From Segetibacter sp. (GTDB taxonomy: Bacteria > Bacteroidota > Bacteroidia > Chitinophagales > Chitinophagaceae), in the NCBI GenBank assembly GCA_030146445.1, contig JASLBT010000246.1, forward strand, positions 1-7,151: a stretch of 7,151 bases of DNA, read 5' to 3'. The position numbers and the translations under genes were made by a program. Under the pieces are notes generated by a model. The model searched no databases. It saw only the letters and a program-made list of their open reading frames with translations, and had not been told where the DNA came from. Of this stretch, positions 1 to 6,240 are shown piece after piece; positions within the stretch are counted from its first letter, which is position 1; each line of letters begins with the position of its first letter.

Positions 1-1
1 A

Positions 2-1177
2 CTACAGGTTTTCGATAATTCCTGCTATCCCCTGGCCGCCACCGACACAAGCCGTCACCATACCATATTTTTTGTCGAGCCTTTTCAACTCGTGTAATAA
101 CTGTACTGTCAATTTGCTTCCGGTGCATCCAAGCGGATGTCCCAGTGCAATTGCCCCGCCATTGATGTTTACTTTTTCCGGATCAAGAGACAGCGCCCGG
201 ATCACCGCCAGCGACTGTGAAGCAAATGCCTCGTTGAGCTCAATAAGATCAATTTGACTCTGCGTCATGTTCGCCTGTTTCAGCACCTTCGGTACCGCTG
301 CGACAGGCCCGATACCCATAATACGCGGATGCACGCCAGCGCTCACACAAGCAACGAGGCGGCCAATAGGTTTAAGTCCGAGTTCGTTCATCATTCTTTC
401 GCCCATAACCAATACAAAGCTGCATCCATCGCTGGTTTGCGAGGAGTTGCCTGCGGTTACCACTCCATTTGCAGCAAATGCGGGCTTTAACCTGGCCAAA
501 GCCTCCATGCTGGTGTCGGCCCTTGGACCCTCGTCGGTATCCACCACGTAGTTACGGGTCTTCTTTTTCCCGTTTTCGTCCAGGTACACTTCCTCAACGG
601 GCATGGGTAAAATACCCGGTTTAAAGTAGCCTTTTTCGATGGCGCTGATCGCTTTCAGGTGTGAATTGTAACTAAATTCATCCTGATCTTCGCGACTGAT
701 GTTGTACTCTTTTGCCACTGCTTCAGCGGTGAGTCCCATATTAAGGTAATAATCCGGCTCGTCTGAAGCAATCGAATAGGATGGCACCGTTTTCCAACCC
801 GCTGTGGGTACCATCGACATGCTTTCGGTACCACCTGCAATGATGCAATCTGCCATTCCCATCCGGATCTTGGCAGTTGCGATTGAAATTGTTTCCAAAC
901 CACTTGCGCAATAGCGGTTAACAGTCATACCGGGAACATCAAAACCAAGTGCCCGGGCTGCAATGATCCGCCCAAACTGCAATCCCTGCTCCGCTTCGGG
1001 AACAGCGTTTCCCACGATTACATCGTCTACCCGCTCCGCCTCCAACTGCGGAACCGACGCCAGTAATCCTTTGATTACTTCTACGGCGAGGTCGTCGGGA
1101 CGTGTAAACCTAAACCCTCCTTTTTTACTTTTTGTTACTGCCGTACGAAAGCCGGCCACGATGTATGCTTCCTGCAT
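2..1177 (-). CDS. fadA: Thiolase, acetyl-CoA C-acyltransferase (3-ketoacyl-CoA thiolase)
   Basis: Complete 391-residue thiolase. It catalyses CoA-dependent cleavage of 3-ketoacyl-CoA to acetyl-CoA and a shortened acyl-CoA, the last step of cytoplasmic beta-oxidation. The catalytic set is intact: nucleophile Cys90 in NRYCASGLE, the NEAF motif at 315-318, His347 in ALGHPLG and the second catalytic Cys377 in CVGGGQG. Length is normal for the family (about 390). The start is placed at MQEAYIVAGFRTAV, which matches the usual thiolase N-terminus. The frame stays open 19 codons further, but that extension (LVQPFSFFVYLSLFK...) runs through the predicted promoter and is unlike thiolases. The gene is divergent from pyrD. 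Its stop is 1 base from the left edge, so a beta-oxidation partner downstream cannot be seen. Biosynthetic acetoacetyl-CoA thiolase (AtoB type) is a less likely reading; the family call is firm, the substrate range is inferred. Confidence 0.93.
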   Translation of the reverse strand: MQEAYIVAGFRTAVTKSKKGGFRFTRPDDLAVEVIKGLLASVPQLEAERVDDVIVGNAVPEAEQGLQFGRIIAARALGFDVPGMTVNRYCASGLETISIATAKIRMGMADCIIAGGTESMSMVPTAGWKTVPSYSIASDEPDYYLNMGLTAEAVAKEYNISREDQDEFSYNSHLKAISAIEKGYFKPGILPMPVEEVYLDENGKKKTRNYVVDTDEGPRADTSMEALARLKPAFAANGVVTAGNSSQTSDGCSFVLVMGERMMNELGLKPIGRLVACVSAGVHPRIMGIGPVAAVPKVLKQANMTQSQIDLIELNEAFASQSLAVIRALSLDPEKVNINGGAIALGHPLGCTGSKLTVQLLHELKRLDKKYGMVTACVGGGQGIAGIIENL

Positions 1178-1198
1178 AAAAATATTTTTGAACAGACT

Positions 1199-1234
1199 CA
1201 AATATACGAAAAAACTAAACGGTTGCACCAACAA
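1199..1234 (-). promoter_or_regulatory. Bacteroidota-type promoter of the thiolase gene
   Basis: Reading the minus strand, TATATTTG (1206-1199) matches the TAnnTTTG -7 box exactly. Two TTG triplets (1234-1232 and 1231-1229) lie upstream, the nearer with a 22-bp spacer, which fits the -33 element. Transcription would begin near 1190-1195, leaving a leader of about 15 nt before the ATG at 1177. This supports the shorter start of the thiolase. No Shine-Dalgarno sequence is visible in the leader. Confidence 0.6.
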
Positions 1235-1419
1235 CTAATTTCATCCAAACGCCCGCTGTGAAAGGAAATCAGCCATTAGAAACGAAGACTTATTGATTTT
1301 GAAATCGAGGCAAAACCCGCAACGATCCGCCAGATTCGTTCCCCTGCTAAGGCGTTGATAAACGTCCCGGAGATGCATACAGCCGGATTTAATCTGGTTG
1401 GTAATATCTTCGCGCGATG

Positions 1420-2469
1420 ATGTATGCTTTGCTCCGTAATATGCTGTTTCGGTTTGATGCAGAAGGAGTGCACTATTTCTCGATGAATGCACTTAAAACT
1501 GCAGTAACGTTTGCTCCTTTTAAGCATCTGATCGAAAAGCAATTCAGGGTTTCCGATCAAAAACTGCGAACTGAGTCATTCGGCCTAACCTTCTCTAACC
1601 CGGTAGGACTTGGTGCCGGCTTCGATAAGAATGCCTTATACCTGAAAGAACTGCAGATGCTCGGCTTCGGCTTCGTGGAGGTGGGTACCGTTACCCCTAA
1701 GGCACAGGAAGGCAATGAGAAACCGAGGTTATTCAGGTTACCGAAAGACCAGGCCATCATAAACCGCATGGGATTCAATAATCACGGTGTTAAACAGGTG
1801 TCTACCCGGCTTAGAGACTGGTTTTCCCAACCCCAGAACCATGCAGACGCCCGGCTGATCGTTGGTGGAAACATCGGCAAAAACAAGGCAACAGCAAATG
1901 AAGACGCGTGGCGTGATTATGAAATCTGCTTTAATGAGCTGTTCGATTGTGTCGACTACTTCGTGATCAACGTAAGCTCTCCCAATACACCCGGGCTACG
2001 GGAATTGCAGGAAAAGGGAGCATTAATCAAAATCTTATCTCACCTGCAGCTGCTGAACCACGCAAAATCAAAGCCTAAGCCGTTGTTGTTAAAGATTGCC
2101 CCCGATCTTTCGTGGCAGCAAACCGACGACATCCTGGAGATTGCGGAAACGGTAAAGCTTAACGGCCTGGTAGCAACAAACACCACCATCAGCCGCGATA
2201 ACCTGCTTACGCCTGCGGCTTCCGTACAGCAGATAGGTGCCGGCGGGCTTAGTGGCCGACCGCTAAAGGAAAGATCAACGGCAATGCTGCAGTACATTCA
2301 TCAGCATACAGGGGGCAGTCTCCCGGTAATTTCAAGCGGCGGGATCTTTACAGGGGCAGACGCAAAAGAGAAAATTGATGCAGGTGCGTCCCTTGTGCAG
2401 GTTTGGACCGGCTTTGTATACGAGGGGCCGGCAATTGTGAAAAATATTTGTGAACACCTAGCCCGTTAG
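1420..2469 (+). CDS. pyrD: Dihydroorotate dehydrogenase (quinone), class 2
   Basis: A 349-residue FMN enzyme that oxidises dihydroorotate to orotate and passes electrons to membrane quinone, the fourth step of de novo pyrimidine synthesis. The N-terminal helix (about residues 1-40, MYALLRNMLFRFDAEG) is the membrane-facing extension that marks class 2 and lines up with E. coli PyrD. Family motifs follow in order: GLGAGFDKN (63-71), EVGTVTPK, NRMGFNNHG, GNIGKNK, NVSSPNTPGLR with Ser187 as the class 2 catalytic base (class 1 has Cys), Lys225 in LLKIAPD, Asn254 in ATNTT, GGLSGRPL (275-282), and the C-terminal GG phosphate-binding and DAGASLVQVWTGF segments. Length is normal. Two ATGs are adjacent (1417 and 1420); the second gives the family-like MY start, but 1417 is equally possible. 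It leads an operon with the small membrane protein gene that begins one base after its stop. No clear promoter was found in the 240 bp upstream. Confidence 0.95.
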   Translation: MYALLRNMLFRFDAEGVHYFSMNALKTAVTFAPFKHLIEKQFRVSDQKLRTESFGLTFSNPVGLGAGFDKNALYLKELQMLGFGFVEVGTVTPKAQEGNEKPRLFRLPKDQAIINRMGFNNHGVKQVSTRLRDWFSQPQNHADARLIVGGNIGKNKATANEDAWRDYEICFNELFDCVDYFVINVSSPNTPGLRELQEKGALIKILSHLQLLNHAKSKPKPLLLKIAPDLSWQQTDDILEIAETVKLNGLVATNTTISRDNLLTPAASVQQIGAGGLSGRPLKERSTAMLQYIHQHTGGSLPVISSGGIFTGADAKEKIDAGASLVQVWTGFVYEGPAIVKNICEHLAR

Positions 2470-2470
2470 C

Positions 2471-2995
2471 ATGCATATAAAAGTAAACCTCGAACCGAAA
2501 ATCATCAACGAATGTTTGGCTTTACACTATCGTAACCATCCGCTTGGCCGAAGACAATTGAAGAAACTCGTTTGGATCCCGTTGGTGCTGCTTGCCCTGG
2601 CGGTATACCTTATCTATCCCTCTATACAAAACCGGCAGGTTGAACAAAACCTCTACATCGGCTTGTTGTACCTGGCACTATCAGCAGGCTATTATATTTA
2701 TATGCGAAAACGAATGCTCACTTCAGGCAAAATTGTGTCTGCTTCACTCGGGGCAAACGCCACCTTTGATATGGAGGTCGACACCGAATATCTTCGAAGC
2801 AATACTGCCTCTGAAACACTCGACACGTCGTGGAGTGATTTTACTGAAGCGTTAATAGGAAATTCTATCGTGTTGCTTTATCAGCAGAACGGATCATTTT
2901 CAATGTATCACCAATCGTTTTTTCAGCCGGGCGATTTCGAAATATTCAAATCGTGGGTAAACGAAAAGATACATCCCGTTTTTCGAGGTTTATAA
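2471..2995 (+). CDS. YcxB-like two-helix membrane protein
   Basis: A 174-residue protein with a short N-terminal segment, two predicted membrane helices (about 33-51 and 61-78) joined by a polar loop, a basic stop-transfer patch (MRKRM, 77-82), and a C-terminal cytoplasmic part of about 90 residues. The tail has the pattern of the YcxB-like domain: beta strands around VDTEYLRSNTASETLDTSWSD, then the conserved Trp-Ser/Asp turn, a hydrophobic strand IVLLYQQ, a Ser/Phe-rich stretch and a final helix FEIFKSWVNEKI. Members are widespread but have no settled biochemical function. The gene starts one base after the pyrD stop, so it is almost certainly co-transcribed and probably translationally coupled. 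That does not by itself imply a role in pyrimidine synthesis. Family assignment is by pattern; start and frame are firm. Confidence 0.78.
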   Translation: MHIKVNLEPKIINECLALHYRNHPLGRRQLKKLVWIPLVLLALAVYLIYPSIQNRQVEQNLYIGLLYLALSAGYYIYMRKRMLTSGKIVSASLGANATFDMEVDTEYLRSNTASETLDTSWSDFTEALIGNSIVLLYQQNGSFSMYHQSFFQPGDFEIFKSWVNEKIHPVFRGL

Positions 2996-3007
2996 ACCGG
3001 GATTTTT
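2973..3007 (+). terminator. Hairpin terminator of the pyrD operon
   Basis: ATCCCG (2973-2978) and CGGGAT (2998-3003) form a perfect 6-bp stem followed directly by TTTT (3004-3007). The 19-nt loop contains most of a perfect 12-bp palindrome GGTTTATAAACC (2987-2998), which could fold instead. The structure overlaps the last codons and stop of the YcxB-like gene. The T run is short, so efficiency is uncertain, but its place at the convergent pyrD-operon/rsmE junction fits termination. Confidence 0.5.
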
Positions 3008-3094
3008 GCAACGGCTCTACATTCACCACCGTTTTTGAAAACATCAAAGCCAGGATGGATCAATCTTTTAACAATGGATTCGCTGATCAGTCAT

Positions 3095-3790
3095 CTAACA
3101 AATGCAAAGGATAGTCGCGGCAACGATGCCTGCGGTTTCGGAACGTAGCCTCGTATCGCCGAGCGTACAGGGCTCATATCCATTTTGCAGTGCCAGCTCA
3201 ATTTCCGACCTGCGGAAGTCGCCTTCAGGACCAATCAGGATTTGACATGAGTCAGTTGCAAATTGGCCGATATGTTTCCGGGCTTCGTTTTCGCAATGAG
3301 CGATCAGGCGAACATGGTATTTTTCCCCGTTAACGACCTGCCTGAACGGGGTTACCTCATTCAACCGAGGCAGCCAATATTGCCTGCTTTGCAGCATTGC
3401 ACTCACTACGATGGTTTGCATTCTTTCGAGCCTGAAGTGTTGCTTTTCCGTGCGGTCACATATTAAAGGAACGATTTCACTTACACCAACCTCCGTTGCC
3501 TTTTCGAGAAACCACTCGAACCTGGTGCTGTTTTTAAGTAGGGAGATCCCAATCGAGATATTACGTTGTGGTTTACGGTGGAAGGTGCTTTCCATTACTC
3601 TAACGGTGCACTTACGCTTATCATCCTCTACGATCGTCGTTATGGCAGCATTTCCCTTTCCGTCTGTTAATTCCAACTGCTCTCCGGGCTTCATGCGGAG
3701 CACCTGTACGACATGACGGGACGTATCTTCATCAAGGGTGAGGAATTCAGACAGGATTGCTGCTGTGCTATAGAACAATGGTAACGGCAT
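3095..3790 (-). CDS. rsmE: 16S rRNA (uracil-1498-N3)-methyltransferase
   Basis: A 231-residue SPOUT-class methyltransferase that methylates U1498 of 16S rRNA in the small subunit, using S-adenosylmethionine. It opens with the family's MPLPLFYS start and an N-terminal PUA-like RNA-binding region (about 1-70, including DEDTSRHVVQVLRMKPGE and LTDGKG). The trefoil-knot catalytic domain follows: LLKNSTRFEWFLEKATEVGVSEIVPL (85-110), AMLQSRQYWLPRL (131-143), the SAM-loop motif IGPEGDF (186-192) and LGDTRLRSETAGIVA (210-224). Length is normal (about 230-245). The frame is open to a GTG at 3889 that overlaps the dnaB stop, but the extra 33 residues are unlike the family, and a perfect -7 box lies between. 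It follows dnaB in the same direction, 98 nt from its stop. Confidence 0.93.
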   Translation of the reverse strand: MPLPLFYSTAAILSEFLTLDEDTSRHVVQVLRMKPGEQLELTDGKGNAAITTIVEDDKRKCTVRVMESTFHRKPQRNISIGISLLKNSTRFEWFLEKATEVGVSEIVPLICDRTEKQHFRLERMQTIVVSAMLQSRQYWLPRLNEVTPFRQVVNGEKYHVRLIAHCENEARKHIGQFATDSCQILIGPEGDFRRSEIELALQNGYEPCTLGDTRLRSETAGIVAATILCIC

Positions 3791-3795
3791 AGCCG

Positions 3796-3823
3796 CAAAG
3801 GTAAAGAAATGGTGCTGCGGCAA
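3796..3823 (-). promoter_or_regulatory. Promoter of rsmE with near-leaderless start
   Basis: On the minus strand TACCTTTG (3803-3796) matches TAnnTTTG exactly, and a TTG (3823-3821) sits 17 bp upstream as a possible -33 element. Only 5 nt separate the -7 box from the rsmE ATG (3790), so the transcript would carry a leader of a few nucleotides at most. It lies in the gap after dnaB, giving rsmE a promoter of its own besides any read-through. Confidence 0.5.
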
Positions 3824-3888
3824 TGTTTTGTTCGGGGTCTGGCTGACTAAAGTACAAAACTGCTGTCCCCCTATAGCCCGAACTTTCA

Positions 3889-5469
3889 CTAGAAAGGAGG
3901 TGGTTCGTCGAAACCGTCGTCGAATTCACCGGAATTCATCTTGCTGCCCTTTTGAATGAACAATTTTGCGCCATCGTTATTGCCTGCACCAGCCTCCGGT
4001 GCAACAGGCTTCCAGTTGCCGCCGCCCGAAGGAGCATATCCGCCGGAAGGGTCCTCGCCTTCTTCTTCAACAAACTTCTGAATATGCAGAAGGGCACGAA
4101 GCTTTATTGTTTCAAGGCTACCATTACGGTGTTTGGCTATTCTAACATGGGTTTCGCCGCGGTTGCTTTCGCCCATTTCGTTGGTGTTGATCTCGTAGTA
4201 TTCGGGGCGATAAAGAAACATTACCATGTCGGCATCCTGTTCGATCGCACCAGATTCACGGAGGTCACTCAATTGTGGCATCTTGCTCTCTTTCCGGGTC
4301 TCTACCGCCCGGCTTAACTGGCTGAGTGCAATGATGGGCACCTGTAGCTCCTTTGCAAGACCTTTAAGGTCTCTTGAAATACGGCTGATTTCCTGTTCAC
4401 GGTTGCTCTGACGGTCGCCACTTCCACTCATCAGCTGTAGATAGTCGATGATGATCAGCCCAACCTGGTGTTTGTTTACGAGTCTTCTTGCTTTCGCACG
4501 AAACTCAAAGATATTCAGGGCTGCTGTGTCGTCGATAAAGATTGGGGCACTGCTAAGCTTATTTATTCCTTTGGTATAAAGTTGTTGCATTTCGTAGTCT
4601 TCCAGCTTACCCCGGCTGATCTTTTCCAGCATGATCCCGCTTTCGGCGCTGAGAATACGTTGCACCAGCTGCGAAGCGCTCATCTCAAGTGAGAAGAAGG
4701 CAACACCAACCGGCTTTATTGAGTTAAGGGCCGCACTCCTGGCAAGGTTAAGTGCAAAGGCGGTTTTACCCACTGACGGTCTTGCCGCCAGGATAATCAG
4801 GTCGGTCGGCTGCCAGCCGTAGGTTACTTTGTCAAGCGAAGGAAAGCCGGTCGGAACCCCTGATATGTCTTCCTGCTTATTTCGCAGATCCTCGATCCGG
4901 CTAATTGTTTTTACGAGTACCGTACCTATGTCGTCAAAATTCTTTTTAAGGTAGTTGTTCGTAATGTTGAACATCTTGCTTTCGCTCTCATCGAGCAAAT
5001 CGAACACATCGGTACTGTCCTCGTAAGCATCGCCTATGATTTCACCACTGATCCGTATCAATTCCCGCTGGATAAACTTTTGCAGAATGATCCGTGCGTG
5101 GGCTTCGATGTTCGCCGTAGAGACAACTGAATTGGTAAGCTTGGTGATGCCGTAAGGACCACCAACCATATCCAACTCCTCCTTCATCTTCAACTCTTCC
5201 ACTACCGTCAAAATGTCGATAGGAAGACTCTTTTGTGCAAGTGATTGAAAAGACTTGAATATTCGCTGGTGGGCATCAACATAAAAGCACTCCGGCTTTA
5301 AGATTTCCACGACGTTATCGAAAGCACTCTTCTCCAGCATAATCGCACCCAATACCGCTTCTTCCAACTCTTTTGCCTGCGGGGGAATTTTCCCGTAGAC
5401 CATAGTGCTCAGATCCAGGGAAGGCTTCCGCCTGTTCTTTCTATCCTTGTTTAAGTTCGTTAAATCCAT
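3889..5469 (-). CDS. dnaB: Replicative DNA helicase DnaB
   Basis: A 526-residue hexameric 5'-3' helicase that unwinds DNA at the replication fork and recruits primase. The N-terminal collar domain spans about 27-180 (IPPQAKELEEAVLGAIML onward). The RecA-like C-terminal domain holds Walker A ARPSVGKT (229-236, Lys235), the catalytic Glu262 in FFSLEMS, Walker B LIIIDYLQLM (Asp342), the ALSQLSR motif (381-387), the DnaB signature SDLRESGAIEQDAD (401-414), and KHRNG (446-450) with the probable arginine finger Arg448. There is no intein or break. It is longer than E. coli DnaB (471). The extra length is a charged 28-residue N-terminus and a C-terminal tail from about 467 rich in Gly, Pro and Asn, ending in an acidic tip EFDDGFDEPPPF. 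The ATG at 5469 gives the full ORF; Met23 is an alternative start. Upstream, minus-strand TATATTCG (5598-5591) and AAGTTTTG (5580-5573) are one-mismatch -7 candidates only. Confidence 0.96.
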   Translation of the reverse strand: MDLTNLNKDRKNRRKPSLDLSTMVYGKIPPQAKELEEAVLGAIMLEKSAFDNVVEILKPECFYVDAHQRIFKSFQSLAQKSLPIDILTVVEELKMKEELDMVGGPYGITKLTNSVVSTANIEAHARIILQKFIQRELIRISGEIIGDAYEDSTDVFDLLDESESKMFNITNNYLKKNFDDIGTVLVKTISRIEDLRNKQEDISGVPTGFPSLDKVTYGWQPTDLIILAARPSVGKTAFALNLARSAALNSIKPVGVAFFSLEMSASQLVQRILSAESGIMLEKISRGKLEDYEMQQLYTKGINKLSSAPIFIDDTAALNIFEFRAKARRLVNKHQVGLIIIDYLQLMSGSGDRQSNREQEISRISRDLKGLAKELQVPIIALSQLSRAVETRKESKMPQLSDLRESGAIEQDADMVMFLYRPEYYEINTNEMGESNRGETHVRIAKHRNGSLETIKLRALLHIQKFVEEEGEDPSGGYAPSGGGNWKPVAPEAGAGNNDGAKLFIQKGSKMNSGEFDDGFDEPPPF

Positions 5470-5651
5470 TCTTTATGAAGATCAGTATGGTTAGTAAATT
5501 CAGGTAATCCGCCAGCCTCCCACTTACAACAGATCATTACGAAATTGTTATCTTCTTTTATCGGCGCGCTACCAAAACTTGGCGGGAGGGCGAATATAGG
5601 TGTCAATTTTTTCAGGAAAAAAATTTTGATAGTTCAATATTTATGCAATAG

Positions 5652-5724
5652 TCATCCACAGACATTTCCACAGTTTGCTCCCTTAAACCTTTGGTTAATA
5701 AGAATTTTTGAAGGGTTCTCCACA
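5652..5724 (+). promoter_or_regulatory. DnaA-box-like sites in AT-rich DNA upstream of dnaB
   Basis: Against the DnaA box TTATnCACA, TCATCCACA (5652-5660) and TTCTCCACA (5716-5724) each have one mismatch, and ATTTCCACA (5664-5672) has two. Two more one-mismatch sites lie on the other strand: TGTGCAGAA (5771-5779) and TGTGAAAAA (5977-5985). None is perfect. They adjoin a very AT-rich stretch (5601-5650). They may be an origin-like cluster, a DnaA-dependent regulatory site, or chance in AT-rich DNA. Confidence 0.35.
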
Positions 5725-5752
5725 ATTTAAAAAAGTTTTCATCCATTCGCCC

Positions 5753-5789
5753 GATAAAATGCACACTCGTTGTGCAGAAAGATTTTATC
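5753..5789. repeat. Nested inverted repeat (stem-loop)
   Basis: Outer arms GATAAAAT (5753-5760) and ATTTTATC (5782-5789) are perfect complements. Directly inside them GCACA (5761-5765) pairs with TGTGC (5771-5775) around the loop CTCGT. The only unpaired stem bases are the six of AGAAAG (5776-5781) on the right side. This gives 13 base pairs in all. One of the DnaA-box-like 9-mers (5771-5779) overlaps the right inner arm. Confidence 0.6.
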
Positions 5790-5831
5790 CCAAAATGTTG
5801 GTTCGGTATCAAATTTAGAATAAGTGTCATC

Positions 5832-5847
5832 GTAGAAATCTTTCTAC
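5832..5847. repeat. Inverted repeat with 7-bp arms
   Basis: GTAGAAA (5832-5838) and TTTCTAC (5841-5847) are perfect complements with only TC between them. The near-zero loop suits a cruciform or a dimeric protein-binding site better than an RNA hairpin. Confidence 0.5.
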
Positions 5848-5851
5848 AACC

Positions 5852-5867
5852 ATCGTAGTTTTACGAT
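5852..5867. repeat. Inverted repeat with 6-bp arms
   Basis: ATCGTA (5852-5857) and TACGAT (5862-5867) are perfect complements around the tetraloop GTTT. The left arm belongs to CATCGTAG (5851-5858), which also occurs at 5828-5835 at the edge of the preceding inverted repeat. Confidence 0.5.
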
Positions 5868-5872
5868 ATTTG

Positions 5873-5907
5873 GCACAGCGATTTTCACGATGGTCATATC
5901 GTTGTGC
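5873..5907. repeat. Inverted repeat with 10-bp arms
   Basis: GCACAGCGAT (5873-5882) pairs with ATCGTTGTGC (5898-5907) with a single G-T wobble around a 15-nt loop. TCGTTGTGC in the right arm is a 9-bp direct repeat of 5767-5775 in the nested repeat upstream. There is no T run after it, so it is not a typical terminator. Confidence 0.55.
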
Positions 5908-6105
5908 TCTGCCCCAAACCTGTTCGCGCGTCACTCGCTTTTACCGCAATCCTCTATTCAGCAGCGGGATTAAAGATGTGAAAAAATCCGTCTTTCAGAA
6001 GTTCGTTTTGGTACTATGCAGGCGGTTTACCACTGCTGGGAGGGAGCTGTTTTCGACATAGCGAAATTGCCGTCACATCAGAGTTGTTGTTGAGTCAATT
6101 GAATA

Positions 6106-6142
6106 GCAGGCTGCAGGTGGAGCCGACAGCCCTCTGCCTTTT
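6106..6142 (+). terminator. Possible weak terminator or structured-RNA hairpin
   Basis: GCAGGCTG (6106-6113) pairs with CAGC (6127-6130) and CTGC (6134-6137), with a 3-nt bulge CCT, and is followed by CTTTTG. The stem is GC-rich but interrupted and the T run is only four bases. No upstream gene on this strand needs a terminator, so it would only make sense if an unannotated RNA were transcribed from within the intergenic region. Confidence 0.25.
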
Positions 6143-6176
6143 GCGCACCCTATTTCGTATCTACATGAAACATATT

Positions 6177-6197
6177 GTCCGGGGTTCAGGCCCGGAC
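6177..6197. repeat. GC-rich perfect hairpin upstream of the pheT promoter
   Basis: GTCCGGG (6177-6183) and CCCGGAC (6191-6197) are perfect complements around the 7-nt loop GTTCAGG. The hairpin ends 35 bp before the -7 box of pheT, so it is upstream of the predicted transcript. It may insulate pheT from upstream transcription or act as a binding site; there is no T run. Confidence 0.5.
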
Positions 6198-6232
6198 TGC
6201 TCAATTTCCTGCATCTTTCATATACCATCAAT

Positions 6233-6240
6233 TATATTTG
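6233..6240 (+). promoter_or_regulatory. -7 promoter box of pheT
   Basis: TATATTTG is an exact match to TAnnTTTG, 20 nt before the pheT ATG. No clean TTG lies at the -33 distance; CTG at 6209-6211 (21-bp spacer) is the nearest. The leader would be roughly 15 nt, leaving no room for a classical attenuator between promoter and gene. Confidence 0.5.

Noticed and set aside
1183..1190. Plus-strand TATTTTTG as a pyrD promoter
   Set aside because: It matches the -7 pattern but lies at the edge of an A/T run, has no TTG at the -33 distance, and would give a leader of about 230 nt.
1178..1234. Nineteen-codon N-terminal extension of the thiolase frame
   Set aside because: It is unlike thiolase N-termini and spans the predicted promoter, including the exact -7 box.
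1241..1560. Minus-strand frames upstream of and overlapping the pyrD start
   Set aside because: No recognisable protein features, and they overlap the firmly identified pyrD N-terminus in antisense.
3791..3889. GTG start for rsmE overlapping the dnaB stop (TAGTG), which would suggest translational coupling
   Set aside because: The 33 added residues do not resemble RsmE, whose homology begins at MPLPLFYS, and a perfect -7 box lies inside the extension.
5607..5622. TTTTTTC/GAAAAAA inverted repeat with a 2-nt loop
   Set aside because: Low-complexity A/T runs readily form such pairs, so it is counted only as part of the AT-rich stretch.
5612..5830. Minus-strand 72-codon frame in the AT-rich part of the intergenic region
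   Set aside because: Composition follows the AT-rich background, no domain or membrane pattern, and no promoter; more likely a chance frame.
5753..5907. CRISPR array or transposon ends
   Set aside because: The repeats are short (5-10 bp), differ in arm sequence and spacing, and no transposase, cas gene or target-site duplication is present.
5870..6061. Plus-strand 63-codon frame in the intergenic region
   Set aside because: The predicted peptide is Arg/Ser/Cys-rich without recognisable motifs, and its first part lies over the hairpin at 5873-5907.
5908..6240. tRNA, tmRNA, RNase P RNA or SRP RNA gene
   Set aside because: No T-loop consensus with a matching acceptor stem, no tag-peptide reading frame and none of the conserved core motifs were seen.
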